Origin: CAHJXF01 sp964657795
GTDB lineage: Bacteria; Pseudomonadota; Gammaproteobacteria; Burkholderiales; Burkholderiaceae_D
Assembly: GCA_964657795.1 (NCBI GenBank)
Contig: CAZZWS010000110.1
Coordinates: forward strand, 1-13,422
Reading direction: 5' to 3'
Length of the DNA stretch: 13,422 bases
Numbering within the stretch: position 1 is the stretch's first letter; every line of letters starts with the position of its first letter. The notes beneath the pieces were generated by a model. It searched no databases. It saw nothing but the letters and a program-made list of their open reading frames with translations, and was not told the origin of the DNA. Made by a program: the position numbers and the translations under genes. Positions 5,258 through 12,276 of the stretch are shown piece after piece.

Positions 5258-6549
5258 CCTCGAACCCGATCTCCCGCAACGACACCCTTTTCAGCCGTGC
5301 TTCGCGCTCGACGCCCGGCGGCGTCAATTCGCCGGTCCGCGCGTTCCGCCAGGTCGGCGGCGTGCCGCGCTTCGTCGCGCGCGCCGAAGGTCCGTACTTC
5401 TGGGACGCCGACGACCGTCGCTACATCGACTACATCGGCAGCTGGGGACCGGCCATCCTCGGCCACGCGCACCCCGCCGTCGTCAAGGCCGTGCAGGACG
5501 CCGCGACGCGCGGTCTGTCGTTCGGCGCCCCGACCGAAGGCGAGATCGAGATGGCCGAGCTGCTGTGCAGCCTCGTGCCGTCGATGGAGCAGGTGCGTCT
5601 GGTCTCGTCGGGCACCGAGGCGGCGATGAGCGCGATCCGCCTCGCACGCGGCGCCACCGGGCGCTCGAAGATCGTCAAGTTCGACGGCTGCTATCACGGT
5701 CATGCAGACAGCCTGCTGGTCAAGGCCGGCTCGGGCATGTTGACCTTCAACACGCCGAGTTCGGCCGGCGTGCCGCCCGAACTGACGCAGCACACGCTGG
5801 TGCTCGACTACAACGACTGCGCGCAGCTCGAGGCGGCGTTCGTCGCGCATCCCGACGCCATCGCCTGCGTCATCGTGGAGCCGATCGCCGGCAACATGAA
5901 CCTGGTCCGCGCCACGCCGCAGTTCGTCGCCACGATGCGGTCGTTGTGCACCAAGCACGGCGCGCTGCTGGTGTTCGACGAGGTGATGAGCGGCTTTCGC
6001 GTCGCGCTCGGGGGTGCGCAGGCCCTCTACGACGTCGTCCCGGACATGACGGTGCTCGGCAAGGTGATCGGCGGCGGCTTGCCGGTGGCGGCCTTCGGCG
6101 GTCCGCGCGACGTGATGCGGCACCTGTCGCCCGAGGGCGGCGTGTACCAGGCCGGTACGCTGTCGGGCAATCCGGTCGCGGTCGCGGCCGGCCTGACGAC
6201 GTTGCGCGAGGTGTCGGCGCCGGGCTTCTACGACCGCCTCGGTGGCGCGACGCGCAGGCTCGCCGACGGCCTGCGCCATGCGGCCACCGAAGCCGGCATC
6301 CCGTTCGCGAGCGATGCGGTCGGCGGCATGTTCGGGTTCTATTTCACCGACACCATCCCGCACGTGCTCTCGGACGTCAGCTCTTCGGACATCGAAGGGT
6401 TCAAGCGCTTCTTCCACGCGATGCTCGACCACGGCGTGTATCTCGCGCCTTCGGCGTACGAAGCGGGCTTCGTCTCCGCCACCCACGACGACGCGGTGAT
6501 CGACGCGACCGTCGCGGCAGCGCGCGAGGTCTTCGCAAGTTGGGGATAG
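5254..6549 (+). CDS. hemL: HemL, glutamate-1-semialdehyde 2,1-aminomutase
   Basis: PLP enzyme converting glutamate-1-semialdehyde to 5-aminolevulinate, the C5-route precursor of heme. It has 431 residues against a usual 426-430, so it is complete. Landmarks are STPGGVNSPVRAF (19-31), YIGSWGPAILGHAHP (60-74), VSSGTEAAMSAIRLAR (117-132), KFDGCYHGHAD (142-152), GNMN (213-216), VFDEVMSGFRV (240-250) and the cofactor lysine K270 in VLGKVIGGGLPVAAFGG, with GTLSGNP (301-307). The GTG at 5254 overlaps the thiE stop (GTGA). It was chosen because SRNDTLFSRA begins the family N-terminus and no ATG lies nearby. Linkage to thiD-thiE is structural in the operon sense; the pathways are different. Confidence 0.96.
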   Translation: MTSNPISRNDTLFSRASRSTPGGVNSPVRAFRQVGGVPRFVARAEGPYFWDADDRRYIDYIGSWGPAILGHAHPAVVKAVQDAATRGLSFGAPTEGEIEMAELLCSLVPSMEQVRLVSSGTEAAMSAIRLARGATGRSKIVKFDGCYHGHADSLLVKAGSGMLTFNTPSSAGVPPELTQHTLVLDYNDCAQLEAAFVAHPDAIACVIVEPIAGNMNLVRATPQFVATMRSLCTKHGALLVFDEVMSGFRVALGGAQALYDVVPDMTVLGKVIGGGLPVAAFGGPRDVMRHLSPEGGVYQAGTLSGNPVAVAAGLTTLREVSAPGFYDRLGGATRRLADGLRHAATEAGIPFASDAVGGMFGFYFTDTIPHVLSDVSSSDIEGFKRFFHAMLDHGVYLAPSAYEAGFVSATHDDAVIDATVAAAREVFASWG

Positions 6550-6605
6550 CACGCGGCGCTTTCGTCGCAGTGAATCAGACTTAGGCTCAGGTCGGGAAGT
6601 CGGCG

Positions 6606-6656
6606 AGACGCCCAGAATGGGTTAGCTCCTCTCTTGCTACGGCGCCGGGAGCGTCT
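6606..6656 (+). repeat. Nested inverted repeats in the otsA leader
   Basis: AGACGC (6606-6611) pairs with GCGTCT (6651-6656). Between them a small TAGC/GCTA stem closes a pyrimidine-rich loop (6622-6638). The 3' arm is followed by TCTT and lies 17 bp before the otsA ATG. It could fold in the otsA 5' leader or act as a weak terminator after hemL. Only the pairing is seen; the function is inferred. Confidence 0.3.
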
Positions 6657-6673
6657 TCTTATCAAGGCCGCCC

Positions 6674-9064
6674 ATGCGTCTGTCGTTGCGCTTCCTCATT
6701 CCGCTGGTCGCGGCCCTCGCACTGCTCGCCTACATCGTCGTACCCCAGGTGGACGCGCGCAACCTGCGCTGGTTCGTCCGCGATCTCGACTCGAGCGCCC
6801 AGCGGGTCGCGGGGCCCCTGATGGAACAGCTCGCCGAACTGGTGCCGCAGCAGAACGCGGGCCGTATCACCGCGCTGCTCAACAGCACGGCGCAGAACGA
6901 TCGATTGTTCGCGATCGGCTACTGCGACGACCAGAGCGCGCGCGTGCTCTACCGCAGCAACAATCTGCCGTCGGTGATCGGCTGCACGCCGAGCGCGACG
7001 GAGCAACGGGTCGGCGACGCCAGCGACGTCGGCGGCGGCACGATCGCCCGGCTGCCGCGCGGATCGTTACACGTCGCGCGCATCCCGGTGAAGGCGGACG
7101 ACGCGCGAAGCGGCACGCTCGTGATGGTCTCCGACATGAGCTTCATCGAGAGCCGCAGCGAAGACACGCGCCGCGACACCATCGTGCTGTTCCTGGTTCT
7201 GGCCGTCGTCACGTCGTTGATCACGATCGTCGTCGCGCATCTGTCGTGGCGTGGATGGATCGCGGGCGTGCGCGCGCTGTTGCGCGGCGAAGGCGTGGTG
7301 CGACCGTTCTCCAACGTCGACGGCACGCCAGACGATGCGACGACGCGCGCCGCGGGACGTGCTGCAAATCGCGAACGCATCGACGCGTCCTTCGATCCCG
7401 AACTGCGTCCCTTGATGTCCGACCTGCGCAGCATCATGCGCGAAGTCGACGAGGACCGACGCCTGCGCGACAGCGCGGATGCCGCCGCTGGCGAGTGGAC
7501 GCCGGAACACCTGCGTCGCCTCCTGAAGGACCATCTGTCGGACGACGAGATCATCGTCGTCTCCAACCGCGAGCCGTACATCCACGTCAAGACCGACGAC
7601 GGCGGCGTGGAAGTGCAGTGCCCGGCGAGCGGCCTCGTCACCGCGGTCGAGCCGGTGATGCGCGCGTGCTCGGGCACGTGGATCGCCCACGGCGCCGGCT
7701 CGGCCGACCGTGAGTCGGTCGATGCGAAAGCCCACGTCATGGTGCCGCCCGACGATCCGGCGTACACGCTGCGGCGCATCTGGCTCTCGCAGGAGGAAGA
7801 AGAAGGCTACTACTACGGCTTCGCCAACGAGGGGCTGTGGCCGTTGTGCCACATCGCCCACGTGAGGCCGATCTTCCGCAGTGCCGACTGGAAGCAGTAC
7901 GTCGCGGTCAACCAGCGCTTCGCCGATGCGGTCGTCGAGGAAGCGCGGACCGAGAACCCGGTGGTCCTGATCCAGGACTATCACTTCGCGTTGCTGCCGC
8001 GACTGGTCCGCGACCGGTTGCCGCACGCGACCATCATCACGTTCTGGCACATCCCCTGGCCCAACTCGGAGTCGTTCGGCATCTGTCCGTGGCGCAACGA
8101 GCTGATCGAGGGCCTGCTCGGCAGCACGATCCTGGGCTTCCACACCAGTTATCAGGCCAAGAACTTCATCGAGACGGCCGACCGCTATCTCGAGACCCGC
8201 ATCGAGCACGAGAACTCGATCATCTCGTACGGCGGCGTCAGGACGCAGGTCGCGACCTATCCGATTTCGATCGACTGGCCCGATGCCCCGTCGTTCGAGA
8301 AGACCATCGACGAGTGCCGTCTCGAAGTGCGACAGCGCCTCGGCGTGCCGGCCGACCAGTTGCTCGGCCTCGGCGTCGATCGCCTCGACTACACGAAAGG
8401 CATCCTCGAACGCTTCGCCGCGGTCGAGGCCATGCTGGAACGACACCCCGAGATGATCGGTCGCTTCACGTTCGTGCAGATCGCGGCGCCGTCGCGCTCC
8501 GCGCTCGAGGAATATCAGAACTTCGAAGCACGCGTCCGCGCGGAGGCGTCGCGCATCAACCGCCGCTTCGCGCGACCGGTCGCGGGGCGCGACGATCGGG
8601 GTGCGACGAACTCCATCGCCTTGTTGATCGAACATCACGACAAGCGTTCGGTGTTCACGCATTACCGCGCGTGCGACGTGTGCGTCGTCACCAGCCTCCA
8701 CGACGGCATGAACCTCGTGGCCAAGGAGTTCGTGGCTTCGCGCGACGACGAGCAGGGCGTGCTGGTGCTGTCGGCCTTCGCCGGCGCGTCACGCGAACTG
8801 CGCGAGGCGCTGATCGTCAATCCGTATCACGTCGAACACACCGCCGACATGATCCATGCCGGGCTGACCATGCCGGCCGCCGAGCAGCGCGAGCGCATGC
8901 GCGCTCTGCGTGCCGTGGTCCGCGACAACAACGTGTTCCGCTGGGCGGGGCGCATGTTGCTCGACGCCTCGCGCGTGCGCCAGCGCGACCGCATCCGCGC
9001 ACGCATCGCAGAGCATCAGAGCGACGCCGACGATCGTGGTCGCTGGCGCAGGGCGGCAGCGTGA
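6674..9064 (+). CDS. otsA: Membrane-anchored trehalose-6-phosphate synthase (GT20) with periplasmic sensor-like N-terminus
   Basis: Makes trehalose-6-phosphate from a nucleotide-glucose donor and glucose-6-phosphate; the adjacent otsB supplies the phosphatase. The 796-residue protein is far longer than E. coli OtsA (474). TM1 is about 6-25, a periplasmic domain about 26-168 (cysteines C84 and C104), TM2 about 169-191, then a HAMP-like or helical linker about 192-285 (a pattern like DPELRPLMSDLRSIMREV). The GT20 domain is about 290-770: VVSNREPY (295-302), QDYHFALLP (434-442), FWHIPWPNSE (457-466), GLGVDRLDYTKG (565-576; R570 and K575 at the phosphate/donor site) and LHDGMNLVAKEFV (675-687; E685). 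The start ATG has a weak upstream AAGG and directly precedes the first helix. The substrate pair is inferred from the family and from otsB. The N-terminal domain's ligand is unknown. Confidence 0.9.
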   Translation: MRLSLRFLIPLVAALALLAYIVVPQVDARNLRWFVRDLDSSAQRVAGPLMEQLAELVPQQNAGRITALLNSTAQNDRLFAIGYCDDQSARVLYRSNNLPSVIGCTPSATEQRVGDASDVGGGTIARLPRGSLHVARIPVKADDARSGTLVMVSDMSFIESRSEDTRRDTIVLFLVLAVVTSLITIVVAHLSWRGWIAGVRALLRGEGVVRPFSNVDGTPDDATTRAAGRAANRERIDASFDPELRPLMSDLRSIMREVDEDRRLRDSADAAAGEWTPEHLRRLLKDHLSDDEIIVVSNREPYIHVKTDDGGVEVQCPASGLVTAVEPVMRACSGTWIAHGAGSADRESVDAKAHVMVPPDDPAYTLRRIWLSQEEEEGYYYGFANEGLWPLCHIAHVRPIFRSADWKQYVAVNQRFADAVVEEARTENPVVLIQDYHFALLPRLVRDRLPHATIITFWHIPWPNSESFGICPWRNELIEGLLGSTILGFHTSYQAKNFIETADRYLETRIEHENSIISYGGVRTQVATYPISIDWPDAPSFEKTIDECRLEVRQRLGVPADQLLGLGVDRLDYTKGILERFAAVEAMLERHPEMIGRFTFVQIAAPSRSALEEYQNFEARVRAEASRINRRFARPVAGRDDRGATNSIALLIEHHDKRSVFTHYRACDVCVVTSLHDGMNLVAKEFVASRDDEQGVLVLSAFAGASRELREALIVNPYHVEHTADMIHAGLTMPAAEQRERMRALRAVVRDNNVFRWAGRMLLDASRVRQRDRIRARIAEHQSDADDRGRWRRAAA

Positions 9065-9095
9065 CGCGGTCGCCGACAGCCGACGTGGTGACGTC

Positions 9096-9908
9096 GTGAT
9101 CGACCTCTTCAGCGCCGAAGGCGACGCCGCGCTGGCGCGGCTCGCGACAGCCAAGTCGCTCTATGCGTTCGACTTCGACGGCACTTTGGCGCCCATCGTC
9201 GCGCGACCGGAGGACGCCCGCGCGAACGACCGTGTGGTCGCGCTGCTGGCGAGGCTCGCGACGATGGCGCCGACCGTGCTGCTGACCGGCCGCGGCGTCG
9301 ACGATCTGCGACAGAGGATCGCGTTCACGCCGTTGCATCTGGTGGGCAATCACGGCGCCGAAGGCCTGCCCGAGCCGTTGCATCGATCGCTCGCGGAGTC
9401 CATCACGGCTGCGGGCGGTGACGCGGACCATCGCGCCGTGGTCGAGGGCTGGTTGAAGCAACTGCCCGGCCTGCTCGCCGCCGGTCGCGTCGACCACGCG
9501 GTCGAGATCGAGGCGAAGCGCTACTCGCTGTCGATCCACTATCGGAAGACACCCGACCACGGGCTCGCGCGGGGCGGACTGGAAGCGGCTTTCGCAGGGC
9601 TCGATCCGGCACCGCGCGTCATCGGCGGCAAGTGTGTGTTCAACCTGCTTCCGGAAGGCGCTCCCGACAAGGGGCAGGCGTTGCACGCACTCGTCCGCTT
9701 CGAACGCTGCGAGGCGGCGTTCTTCATCGGCGACGACGTGACCGACGAGGCCGCGTTCATCGGCGCACCCGAATCGTGGGTGACGGTGCAGGTCGGCTGC
9801 GAGCCGTACAGCGCGGCGCGTTACGGCATAACCGGGCAGGAAGACATCGAACGCTGCCTCGAACGCATCGTGATGCACGTCGATGCCGCCGTGACGCGCG
9901 AGGTCTAG
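9096..9908 (+). CDS. otsB: OtsB, trehalose-6-phosphate phosphatase
   Basis: HAD-superfamily, Mg-dependent phosphatase releasing trehalose from trehalose-6-phosphate. It has 270 residues, about the usual size. HAD motif I is AFDFDGTLAPI (24-34; D26 nucleophile, D28 acid/base). Motif II is VLLTGRG (61-67). The T6PP-type VGNHGAEG is at 83-90, RYSLSIHYR is at 142-150, and DKGQAL (191-196; K192) and motif III GDDVTDEAAF (212-221; D213, D214, D217) follow. The start is GTG at 9096 (MIDLFSAEGD), with GGTGA a few bases upstream and 31 bp after the otsA stop; no in-frame ATG competes. Its TAG stop overlaps the stop of the convergent outer-membrane gene (shared CTAG). Co-transcription with otsA is very likely. 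Confidence 0.95.
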   Translation: MIDLFSAEGDAALARLATAKSLYAFDFDGTLAPIVARPEDARANDRVVALLARLATMAPTVLLTGRGVDDLRQRIAFTPLHLVGNHGAEGLPEPLHRSLAESITAAGGDADHRAVVEGWLKQLPGLLAAGRVDHAVEIEAKRYSLSIHYRKTPDHGLARGGLEAAFAGLDPAPRVIGGKCVFNLLPEGAPDKGQALHALVRFERCEAAFFIGDDVTDEAAFIGAPESWVTVQVGCEPYSAARYGITGQEDIERCLERIVMHVDAAVTREV

Positions 9909-10711
9909 TCGATCTTTCCGAGCACGACCGTCACGCCGGCGAAGATCTGCCAGGTCGGCGACGCGCGGTTGAGACCCCGCGCTGCGCCGAAGTCGACGAC
10001 GCAGTCGCGCCGCATGGCGTAGGCGAGAGCCCCCAGGAACTGCGCAGTGCCCGCATCGCCGTGCTGGCGGGTGCCGGACCATTCGGCTTCCGCGGTCAAG
10101 CGGTCGCCGATAGGGTGCGACAGCGCGACGGCGCCCAGAGCCTGCCAGCGGCTCGCGCCGTACTGACGCGCACCCATTCGTGTCTCGACGAGATTGGCGT
10201 CGCCATGCCATCCCCCGAAGTCGACGCTGTAGATGCCGTTCGCGGACCAGTCCGGCTTGCCGCTGCCGAGTCGCAACGCGGGTCGAGCAGTGGGAAAGAG
10301 TCCGCCCACTTCGAGGCCGAACGCCGAGTCCCCGTCGATCGCAAAGCGTCGCTTGGCGATCAGCGCCGTATCGCCGAGCCCGAGTTGCTTGACACCCTCG
10401 TCGTCACGCGCGGCGACGATCGCCTCGCCACCGACGCGCAGACCCCAGTCGTCCGTGAACGCGTACTTGAGCGTGTACGGCGCACTGGATCGATGGGGCG
10501 AGGTCGCCGCGGCGTAGCGTTCGTAGAGGTCGAGACCGCCGATTTCGCCCTCGAGCCAGCCCGGAGCGGACAGCGCCGCAGGCGTGGAGATGGTGGGACG
10601 ATAAGGCGTGGCCTCGGGCCGCTCGTCATCGCCCCGCGCCGTGTGCGCGCCGAACAGGAGAATCGACCCGATAAACAGGACGCGCGACGTCGTCGCCCTG
10701 CTTCGTCGCAT
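9905..10711 (-). CDS. Predicted outer-membrane beta-barrel protein (MetA-pathway/transporter-like)
   Basis: 268 residues with a signal peptide: a basic N-terminus (MRRSRATTSR), hydrophobic core about 11-21, and likely cleavage around 24-27 (AHTARG before DDER). The mature part is a run of short amphipathic strands rich in Gly, aromatic residues and alternating hydrophobics (YTLKYAFTDDWGLRVGGE, AIYSVDF-like repeats). It ends with SPTWQIFAGVTVVLGK, the closing-strand pattern seen in the family of outer-membrane proteins annotated as MetA-pathway-of-phenol-degradation or generic transporter. No substrate can be assigned. It begins 14 bp after yqjK with no evident Shine-Dalgarno, so it is probably the last gene of that cluster. 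Its stop overlaps the otsB stop tail to tail. Family membership is by pattern only. Confidence 0.7.
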   Translation of the reverse strand: MRRSRATTSRVLFIGSILLFGAHTARGDDERPEATPYRPTISTPAALSAPGWLEGEIGGLDLYERYAAATSPHRSSAPYTLKYAFTDDWGLRVGGEAIVAARDDEGVKQLGLGDTALIAKRRFAIDGDSAFGLEVGGLFPTARPALRLGSGKPDWSANGIYSVDFGGWHGDANLVETRMGARQYGASRWQALGAVALSHPIGDRLTAEAEWSGTRQHGDAGTAQFLGALAYAMRRDCVVDFGAARGLNRASPTWQIFAGVTVVLGKID

Positions 10712-10725
10712 CGATTCGGGATCGA

Positions 10726-11100
10726 CTATCGATTCAGCAACCGGGCGCTACGGCGCGTGACCGGGGAATCGGGATGTGTCTTCTTCCACGAATCCCACAG
10801 CTTGTAGCCGATGGTCGCGAAGCCACCCCACTTGGTAGCGAAAGTCAGCAGCGGCAGCTTGAAGCGCGACGCGACCACCGAAGCGGCCGACGCGGCGAAG
10901 GGATAACGCGTCAGCAGACCGAAGGCCCGCGACGCGAGGCTGCGCGAGCGATCACCCGGCATGGCGTTGCGGACGATCGCGGAGACCGTGGCGGCTTGCC
11001 GGACATCGAGAACGTGCTGCGCGAGTTCGACGCGCTCCACTGCCGCGCGCATCAACAACATCTGCTTGCGCAGCTTCAGCGGGATTTGGGATTGCGCCAT
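10726..11100 (-). CDS. yqjK: YqjK-like small protein
   Basis: 124 residues, basic (many Arg/Lys). Residues 1-45 look like an amphipathic helix or coiled coil (LKLRKQMLLMRAAVERVELAQHVLDVRQ). A weakly hydrophobic segment lies at about 60-100 (FGLLTRYPFAASAASVVASRF, then LPLLTFATKWGGFATIGYKLW), perhaps membrane-associated, and the tail is basic. Resemblance to E. coli YqjK is in size, layout and position after yqjD-yqjE, not in a strong motif. Function is unknown. The ATG overlaps the yqjE stop by one base (TGATG) and has a strong AGGGGAG Shine-Dalgarno within yqjE, so translation is coupled. Confidence 0.6.
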   Translation of the reverse strand: MAQSQIPLKLRKQMLLMRAAVERVELAQHVLDVRQAATVSAIVRNAMPGDRSRSLASRAFGLLTRYPFAASAASVVASRFKLPLLTFATKWGGFATIGYKLWDSWKKTHPDSPVTRRSARLLNR

Positions 11101-11651
11101 CAGTCTCCCCTTCGTTGACCTGCGTTCCGGCCGACGTTGTCCTGTCGCATCCGTTCGCGCTCGCGCGCCTCTTCGGCGACTTCATGCGCCCGCGACATCT
11201 GCGACAGCGTTTCCTTGTCCTTCTCCAGTTCGGCCAGCGTCGCGCCGAAGATTGGTGGACGATTGGTGAAGATGGCCCTGACGGTCAGCAGCGCGATGAG
11301 CGCGGCGCCGAGGTAGACGACCGTGATGATGATCATCGTCATCACACGATATTCGGGCGGAACTGCGAGCACGATCGTGAAGGTGCCGACGATCAGGCCC
11401 AGGAACACGAGCACCAGCGCCGAACAGCCGAGCACTGCTGCCCGGATCAGGCGCTGCATCTCTTCTTCGAGCTCGACCCCGGCAAGGGCGATGCGCGTGT
11501 GCGCGAGCGACACCGTCGTCGACACCAGCTGTCGGATGGACGGGATCAATCTGGGTGGCAGCGGCCCTTCGACCGCCGGTCCGGCGGTTTCCCGGCCACT
11601 GGTGCGGGAAGTCGATCGGGGACGGCGGGGACGTGCGGCGCCGAAGATCAT
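11100..11651 (-). CDS. yqjE: YqjE/phage-holin-family (DUF1469-like) inner-membrane protein
   Basis: 183 residues. A Pro/Arg-rich cytoplasmic lead (1-33) is followed by an amphipathic helix with LVSLAHTRIALAGVELEEEM-like character (42-65). Two membrane helices follow (about 72-97 and 102-125), then FGATLAELEKDKETL (135-149) and a charged C-terminal tail. The ELEEE-helix, two-TM and F-x(2)-L-x-EL-x-KD layout is that of the YqjE/DUF1469 family, often labelled phage holin family although it is chromosomal and not a lysis gene. The gene lies 125 bp after yqjD. The start at 11651 has a poor Shine-Dalgarno; later in-frame starts would cut the family region. Biochemical function is unknown. Confidence 0.78.
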   Translation of the reverse strand: MIFGAARPRRPRSTSRTSGRETAGPAVEGPLPPRLIPSIRQLVSTTVSLAHTRIALAGVELEEEMQRLIRAAVLGCSALVLVFLGLIVGTFTIVLAVPPEYRVMTMIIITVVYLGAALIALLTVRAIFTNRPPIFGATLAELEKDKETLSQMSRAHEVAEEARERERMRQDNVGRNAGQRRGD

Positions 11652-11727
11652 GAGAGGCCCGTCAAAGCGATTCCAGAATACGAATACCCATGACTGCGAA
11701 CACGGAGGTTCGAGCCATGAGCAATGA

Positions 11728-11749
11728 ACCGGCGCGCGCAGGCACCGGT
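11728..11749 (-). repeat. Stem-loop in the yqjD-yqjE gap
   Basis: On the minus strand ACCGGTGC and GCGCCGGT pair over 8 bp (one G-U) around a 6-nt loop, about 28-50 nt past the yqjD stop. No U-run follows, so it is a poor intrinsic terminator. It may be an mRNA-processing or stability element that adjusts yqjE relative to yqjD. Confidence 0.35.
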
Positions 11750-11776
11750 CGTGGTGAGCAGCGGCTCAGGCCATGA

Positions 11777-12121
11777 TCAGCGACGCGCGACGATCACACC
11801 GACCAGGAAGCCGATGGCGGCGCCGATGCCGATGGCCTGCCAGGGATTCTCGTGGACGTAGTCGTCGGTCATGATGGCCGCGTCGCGACCCTTCTCGACC
11901 ACCGTCGCCTGCCAGTCGCTGAGCGACTCCGAAGCGCGCTTCAGAGCGGCCGCGGCCTTGTCGCGCAACTCGACGGCCTTGTCGCCGGTCGATGCGGCGG
12001 CGGCGTTGAGGAAGCCTTGTGCGTCGTCGACACCGGACTGGAGTTCCGACACGATGTTGTCTTTGTGCTGTCCCATGCGTTCCTTTTTGGCGTTGAGGCG
12101 TTCGTCGTCGTAAGTCGTCAT
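11777..12121 (-). CDS. yqjD: YqjD/ElaB-family (DUF883) membrane-anchored ribosome-associated protein
   Basis: 114 residues. A charged soluble part (1-90), mostly alpha-helical and Ala/Lys/Glu-rich (DKAVELRDKAAAALKRASESLSDW, 47-70), is followed by the family hallmark DDYVHENPWQAIGIGAA (86-102) and a single C-terminal membrane helix (about 96-111) ending VARR. In E. coli the paralogues YqjD, ElaB and YgaM are inner-membrane proteins that bind ribosomes through the N-terminal part in stationary phase. Here that role is inferred from the family. The ATG at 12121 has GGAGA about nine bases upstream; an ATG at 12151 would add ten unlike-family residues. It is the first gene of the yqjD-E-K-barrel series, 155 bp downstream of dacB. 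Confidence 0.9.
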   Translation of the reverse strand: MTTYDDERLNAKKERMGQHKDNIVSELQSGVDDAQGFLNAAAASTGDKAVELRDKAAAALKRASESLSDWQATVVEKGRDAAIMTDDYVHENPWQAIGIGAAIGFLVGVIVARR

Positions 12122-12174
12122 CGTTGTTCTCCGGTGATGGGCAAATACCAAGGCGCTCGATCGGTTGCCGAGAC

Positions 12175-12206
12175 ACGAGACCCAGAGTCTAACGGGCTAG
12201 TCTCGT
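12175..12206. repeat. Inverted repeat upstream of yqjD
   Basis: ACGAGAC (12175-12181) and GTCTCGT (12200-12206) are perfect 7-bp inverted repeats 18 bp apart, with a smaller AGAC/GTCT pair inside (12178-12190). The repeat is about 55-85 bp upstream of the yqjD ATG, where a promoter or operator would lie. It could equally be a hairpin in the dacB 3' region. Confidence 0.35.
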
Positions 12207-12233
12207 CTTGCGTGTGGGAAGGGTACGCCCCGC

Positions 12234-12246
12234 CCTGTCGGACAGG
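12234..12246. repeat. 13-bp dyad after dacB
   Basis: CCTGTC-G-GACAGG, with 6-bp perfect arms, lies about 30 bp past the dacB stop. There is no T-tract on the dacB strand, so it is at best a weak terminator or a protein site. Confidence 0.3.
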
Positions 12247-12276
12247 AACTCAGTGGCCGTCGCACCGGCTACCGCG

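Noticed and set aside
4960..6552. 530-codon open frame on the minus strand opposite hemL
   Set aside because: Composition is dominated by Arg, His, Asp and Val from reading hemL backwards; no domain is visible and hemL is unambiguous.
7067..8701. 544-codon open frame on the minus strand opposite otsA
   Set aside because: Codon-bias shadow of the GT20 domain, without any recognisable motif or ribosome binding site.
8817..10807. Long frames at 8817-10211 (minus) and 9632-10807 (plus) across the otsB/barrel boundary
   Set aside because: Each is antisense or out of frame to a gene with clear motifs or a signal peptide, and both are low-complexity Arg-rich.
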